Origin: CAZBME01 sp964645835
GTDB lineage: Bacteria > Desulfobacterota > Syntrophia > Syntrophales > UBA8958
Reading direction: 5' to 3'
Assembly: GCA_964645835.1 (NCBI GenBank)
Contig: CAZYDG010000092.1
Span: 15,444-79,443 of the forward strand
Length of the DNA: 64,000 nt
Shown here: positions 61,729 through 64,000 of the stretch, one piece after another
Numbering within the stretch: position 1 is the stretch's first letter
Layout of the letters: each line of letters opens with the position of its first letter
Notes under the pieces: generated by a model
Databases searched by the model: none
What the model saw: the letters and a program-made list of their open reading frames with translations, nothing else
What the model was told of the DNA's origin: nothing
Translations under genes and position numbers: made by a program

Positions 61729-63654
61729 TCACTTATAATTTCTGCATTCTTCCTGCAACAGAGCGGCTAAGGCATCCACCGTCATTGCCCCTAGATTGCT
61801 GCCGTCCCTCCGGCGCGGCGATACCTTGCCATCGGCAACTTCGCGATCTCCAATAACCAGCATGTAGGGGACCTTTTGCATCTGGGCTTCCCGGATCTTG
61901 TACCCGAGCTTCTCATTGGAAAATCCACGCTCGGCACGGATACCCGCATCAATCAGCCGGCGGTACACTTCCTCGCCGTAAGGAATCTGCTTTTCCGTAA
62001 CCGTCAAAATGGCCGCCTGTACCGGTGACAGCCAGACGGGGAACGCCCCGGCATAGTGTTCGATCAGGACTCCCATGAACCGTTCCACGGCGCCGAGGAT
62101 CACCCGGTGCAACATGACCGGCCTGTGCTTTTCACCATCGGGACCGATATAAGACAATTCAAACCGCTCCGGCAAGGTAAAATCGCACTGAATGGTCGCA
62201 CACTGCCATTTGCGTTTCAGGGCATCCTTTATCTTGAAATCGATCTTGGGGCCATAGAAGGCGCCATCGCCCTCGTTGATATCATAGGCCAGATTATTGT
62301 TATTGTCCTTCAAGGCATTTTCCAGGGCCGATGTCGCCAGTTCCCAATCTGCGTCGGAACCGAGGGAATGCGGCGGTCTCGTACTGAGTTCAACCTCGTA
62401 GTCAAACCCGAAGATCTTCATGGCATAGGCGACAAAGTCGGCTATGGCCCGGATCTCGGTGTTCAATTGTTCAGGCATGCACAGAATATGGGCGTCGTCC
62501 TGGGTAAACTGGCGAGCCCGCATCAACCCGTGAAGAACCCCCGTCTTTTCATGGCGGTGGACCGTGCCCAACTCGAAGTAACGAAGCGGCAGGTCGCGAT
62601 AGCTACGGATCTTCGATTTATAAATCAGCATGTGGGACAGGCAATTCATGGGTTTGATCCCGTAGCCCTGCTCATCCACTTCCGTGAAATACATGTTTTC
62701 GCGGTAATGATCGTAATGACCTGACCTTTTCCAGAGATCCACTTTGAGAATCTGGGGGCCCATGACCATATCATAACCGCGCTTGAGGTGCTCCTTGCGT
62801 TCCCATTCTTCAATGATATAGCGCAACAGCATCCCCTTGGGATGAAAAATAATCAGGCCTGCTCCGGCTTCATCGTTGATTTGGAAAAGATCCAGCTCAC
62901 GGCCGATTCGGCGGTGATCGCGCCGCTTCGCCTCTTCCATGACGTGTAGATAATCGTCCAGGGCCGCCTGGTCTGCAAATCCTGTACCGTAAATGCGCTG
63001 AAGCATCTTGTTTCGCTCATCGCCACGCCAATAGGCCCCCGCTACATTCAACAGCTTGAATGCTTTGATCATCCCTGTTGAAGGGATATGGGGACCTCGA
63101 CAAAGATCCGTATAGTCGCCCTGCGTATAGAGGCTCACGGTTTGCACATCGGCCGGCAGGTCCGAAATGAGTTCCACCTTATAGGATTCGCCCATATCTT
63201 TAAACAGGGCGATGGCGTCCTCACGGGACATTTCCTTACGGACAAAGGACAGATCGGCTTTGATGATCTTCTGCATGCGCTCTTCAATCTTTTCCAGATC
63301 CTCGGGAGTAAAGGGCGTCTCGTATTCGAAATCATAATAGAAACCGTCTTCGATGGACGGACCGATGGTAACCTTGGCCCCCTTGAAGGTTTCCTGAACA
63401 GCCTGGGCCATGACATGGGACGTACTGTGCCGGAGAACTGCCAGCCCATCCTTCGACGCGGCATCAATAGGTTCGACAGTGCCGCTCACAGTCAACGGAA
63501 ACGTGAGGTCTACGAGCAATTGATCAACACGTGCCGCCACTATGGAGGCAAGGATATCCGGTTTCCAGGCGGCAATGGCCTCTTTGACCGTAATGCCCGC
63601 TGGGTAGTCAACCTGTGATCGATCAGGCCAGGTAATTTTCACGTCCATCGTCAT
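61729..63654 (-). CDS. thrS: Threonyl-tRNA synthetase
   Basis: 641 residues, full length. N-terminal TGS domain DVKITWPDRSQVDYPAG, editing-domain Zn motif LRHSTSHVMAQAVQ (HxxxH), class II motif 2 KPMNCLSHMLIYKS with RYFELGTVHRHEKTG, and the anticodon-binding domain at the end (SRRDGSNLG region reads RRRDGSNLGAMTV). The start may be 63648, which has GAGG 8 bases away. First gene of the translation block. No T-box leader seen. Confidence 0.97.
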   Translation of the reverse strand: MTMDVKITWPDRSQVDYPAGITVKEAIAAWKPDILASIVAARVDQLLVDLTFPLTVSGTVEPIDAASKDGLAVLRHSTSHVMAQAVQETFKGAKVTIGPSIEDGFYYDFEYETPFTPEDLEKIEERMQKIIKADLSFVRKEMSREDAIALFKDMGESYKVELISDLPADVQTVSLYTQGDYTDLCRGPHIPSTGMIKAFKLLNVAGAYWRGDERNKMLQRIYGTGFADQAALDDYLHVMEEAKRRDHRRIGRELDLFQINDEAGAGLIIFHPKGMLLRYIIEEWERKEHLKRGYDMVMGPQILKVDLWKRSGHYDHYRENMYFTEVDEQGYGIKPMNCLSHMLIYKSKIRSYRDLPLRYFELGTVHRHEKTGVLHGLMRARQFTQDDAHILCMPEQLNTEIRAIADFVAYAMKIFGFDYEVELSTRPPHSLGSDADWELATSALENALKDNNNNLAYDINEGDGAFYGPKIDFKIKDALKRKWQCATIQCDFTLPERFELSYIGPDGEKHRPVMLHRVILGAVERFMGVLIEHYAGAFPVWLSPVQAAILTVTEKQIPYGEEVYRRLIDAGIRAERGFSNEKLGYKIREAQMQKVPYMLVIGDREVADGKVSPRRRDGSNLGAMTVDALAALLQEECRNYK

Positions 63655-63670
63655 TTCCTCATTAAAGAAA

Positions 63671-63700
63671 GGGCATCACCATATAATTCAGCTGATGCCC
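63671..63700 (-). terminator. Terminator between tRNA-Val and thrS
   Basis: Stem GGGCATCA / TGATGCCC, 14-base loop, followed on the minus strand by TTTCTTTAAT. It would end the tRNA-Val transcript, or act as an attenuator before thrS, whose start is only 17 bases away. Confidence 0.75.
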
Positions 63701-63713
63701 CTTTATAAAAAAA

Positions 63714-63788
63714 TGGTAGGCACGCAGGGATTTGAACCCTGGACATCCACCGCGTCAGGATGGCGCTCTCCCCCTGAGCTACGTGCCT
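63714..63788 (-). tRNA. tRNA-Val (GAC)
   Basis: Folds by eye into a cloverleaf: acceptor AGGCACG/CGTGCCT, D-stem GCTC/GAGC, anticodon stem CCATC/GGTGG with loop CTGACGC (anticodon GAC), T-arm CAGGG-TTCAAAT-CCCTG, and discriminator A. CCA is encoded (63714-63716). It is followed by a short T run. The anticodon reads GUC and GUU. Confidence 0.95.
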
Positions 63789-63966
63789 ATGATCTGCGTT
63801 TTCCAAAAACGGAGGAACCATCTACCAGTAAAAACCTCTCATGTCAAGGTAAATATATCACTTCGAATTGCCTCAAATTAAATGTTACCGAAGGAGGTGA
63901 ATAAAAAGGATCGTTGACTCATAATTCGATATTACCGAATACCGCCATTTCTATGGAGGTTGAATA

Positions 63967-64000
63967 TGAGTCCGCAATCGAAAAAAGAATACACCGAAGC
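63967..64000 (+). CDS. Possible transposase/integrase, first codons only
   Basis: The first 11 codons are MSPQSKKEYTE, preceded by TATGGAGG. The start resembles integrase-type transposases that begin MSPQxKKEY. Too short to be sure. Confidence 0.4.

Noticed and set aside
63655..63713. T-box or threonine attenuator before thrS
   Set aside because: The hairpin at 63671-63700 fits a simple terminator; no T-box core or Thr codon run is present.

Overview
The window looks like a chromosomal segment of a moderate-GC Desulfobacterota bacterium, most likely a Syntrophales-type (Syntrophus/Smithella-like) anaerobe. This rests on gene content rather than on any database search. The clues are a PxxKW-type cysteine-rich protein, a SynChlorMet-like radical SAM cassette, a Man-family PTS remnant next to plsB, a two-subunit class I fumarase, a TRAP transporter beside a CaiB-type CoA-transferase, and the block thrS-infC-rpmI-rplT-pheS-pheT-ihfA-merR.

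Layout. 1-9.2 kb: DNA repair and coenzyme A genes (family-4 uracil-DNA glycosylase, coaBC), an M23 peptidase, a UvrD-type helicase with adk, an SDR gene broken by one in-frame amber codon, and an MBL-fold hydrolase. 9.2-12 kb: a decayed EF-hand gene, a YHS mini-protein, a Spy/CpxP-like protein and an AT-rich patch with an ATC-hydrolase-like gene. 12-19.3 kb: an ABC exporter, a double-hotdog protein, TerC, a second MBL protein, fumarase and YjbQ. 19.3-26.1 kb: an MFS exporter and an NCS2 permease lead into a PqqD-like protein and two radical SAM/SPASM proteins (SynChlorMet ScmD/E/F type). These converge on an AT-rich secreted cysteine-rich protein with halocin C8-like architecture, and on a short ORF that, with a one-base correction, encodes a plausible Cys-containing precursor peptide. 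26.5-31.8 kb: a DUF2231-cytochrome c fusion, a complete TRAP transporter and a CoA-transferase. 31.8-33.7 kb: a REP/RAYT element with near-perfect terminal repeats and satellite REP copies around a methyltransferase gene. 34-46 kb: a DUF4301 protein and two divergent drug-efflux loci (TetR-TolC-MFP-RND and TetR-EmrA-EmrB) with operator-like palindromes between them. 46-50 kb: a hybrid histidine kinase and a small membrane protein behind a sigma-54-like promoter. 50-56 kb: plsB and PTS proteins EI, HPr and IID. 56-63.8 kb: the translation block, in which infC appears to start at AUA, then tRNA-Val(GAC) and the first codons of a probable transposase.

Repeats are common: a ~200-240 bp element with AATCCACC-type ends (two good copies, one partial), a 124 bp palindromic element, a 33 bp tandem repeat, and the REP family. 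The most interesting region is 19.3-26.1 kb, a radical SAM peptide-modification cassette whose substrate is not established, with two candidate substrates next to it.
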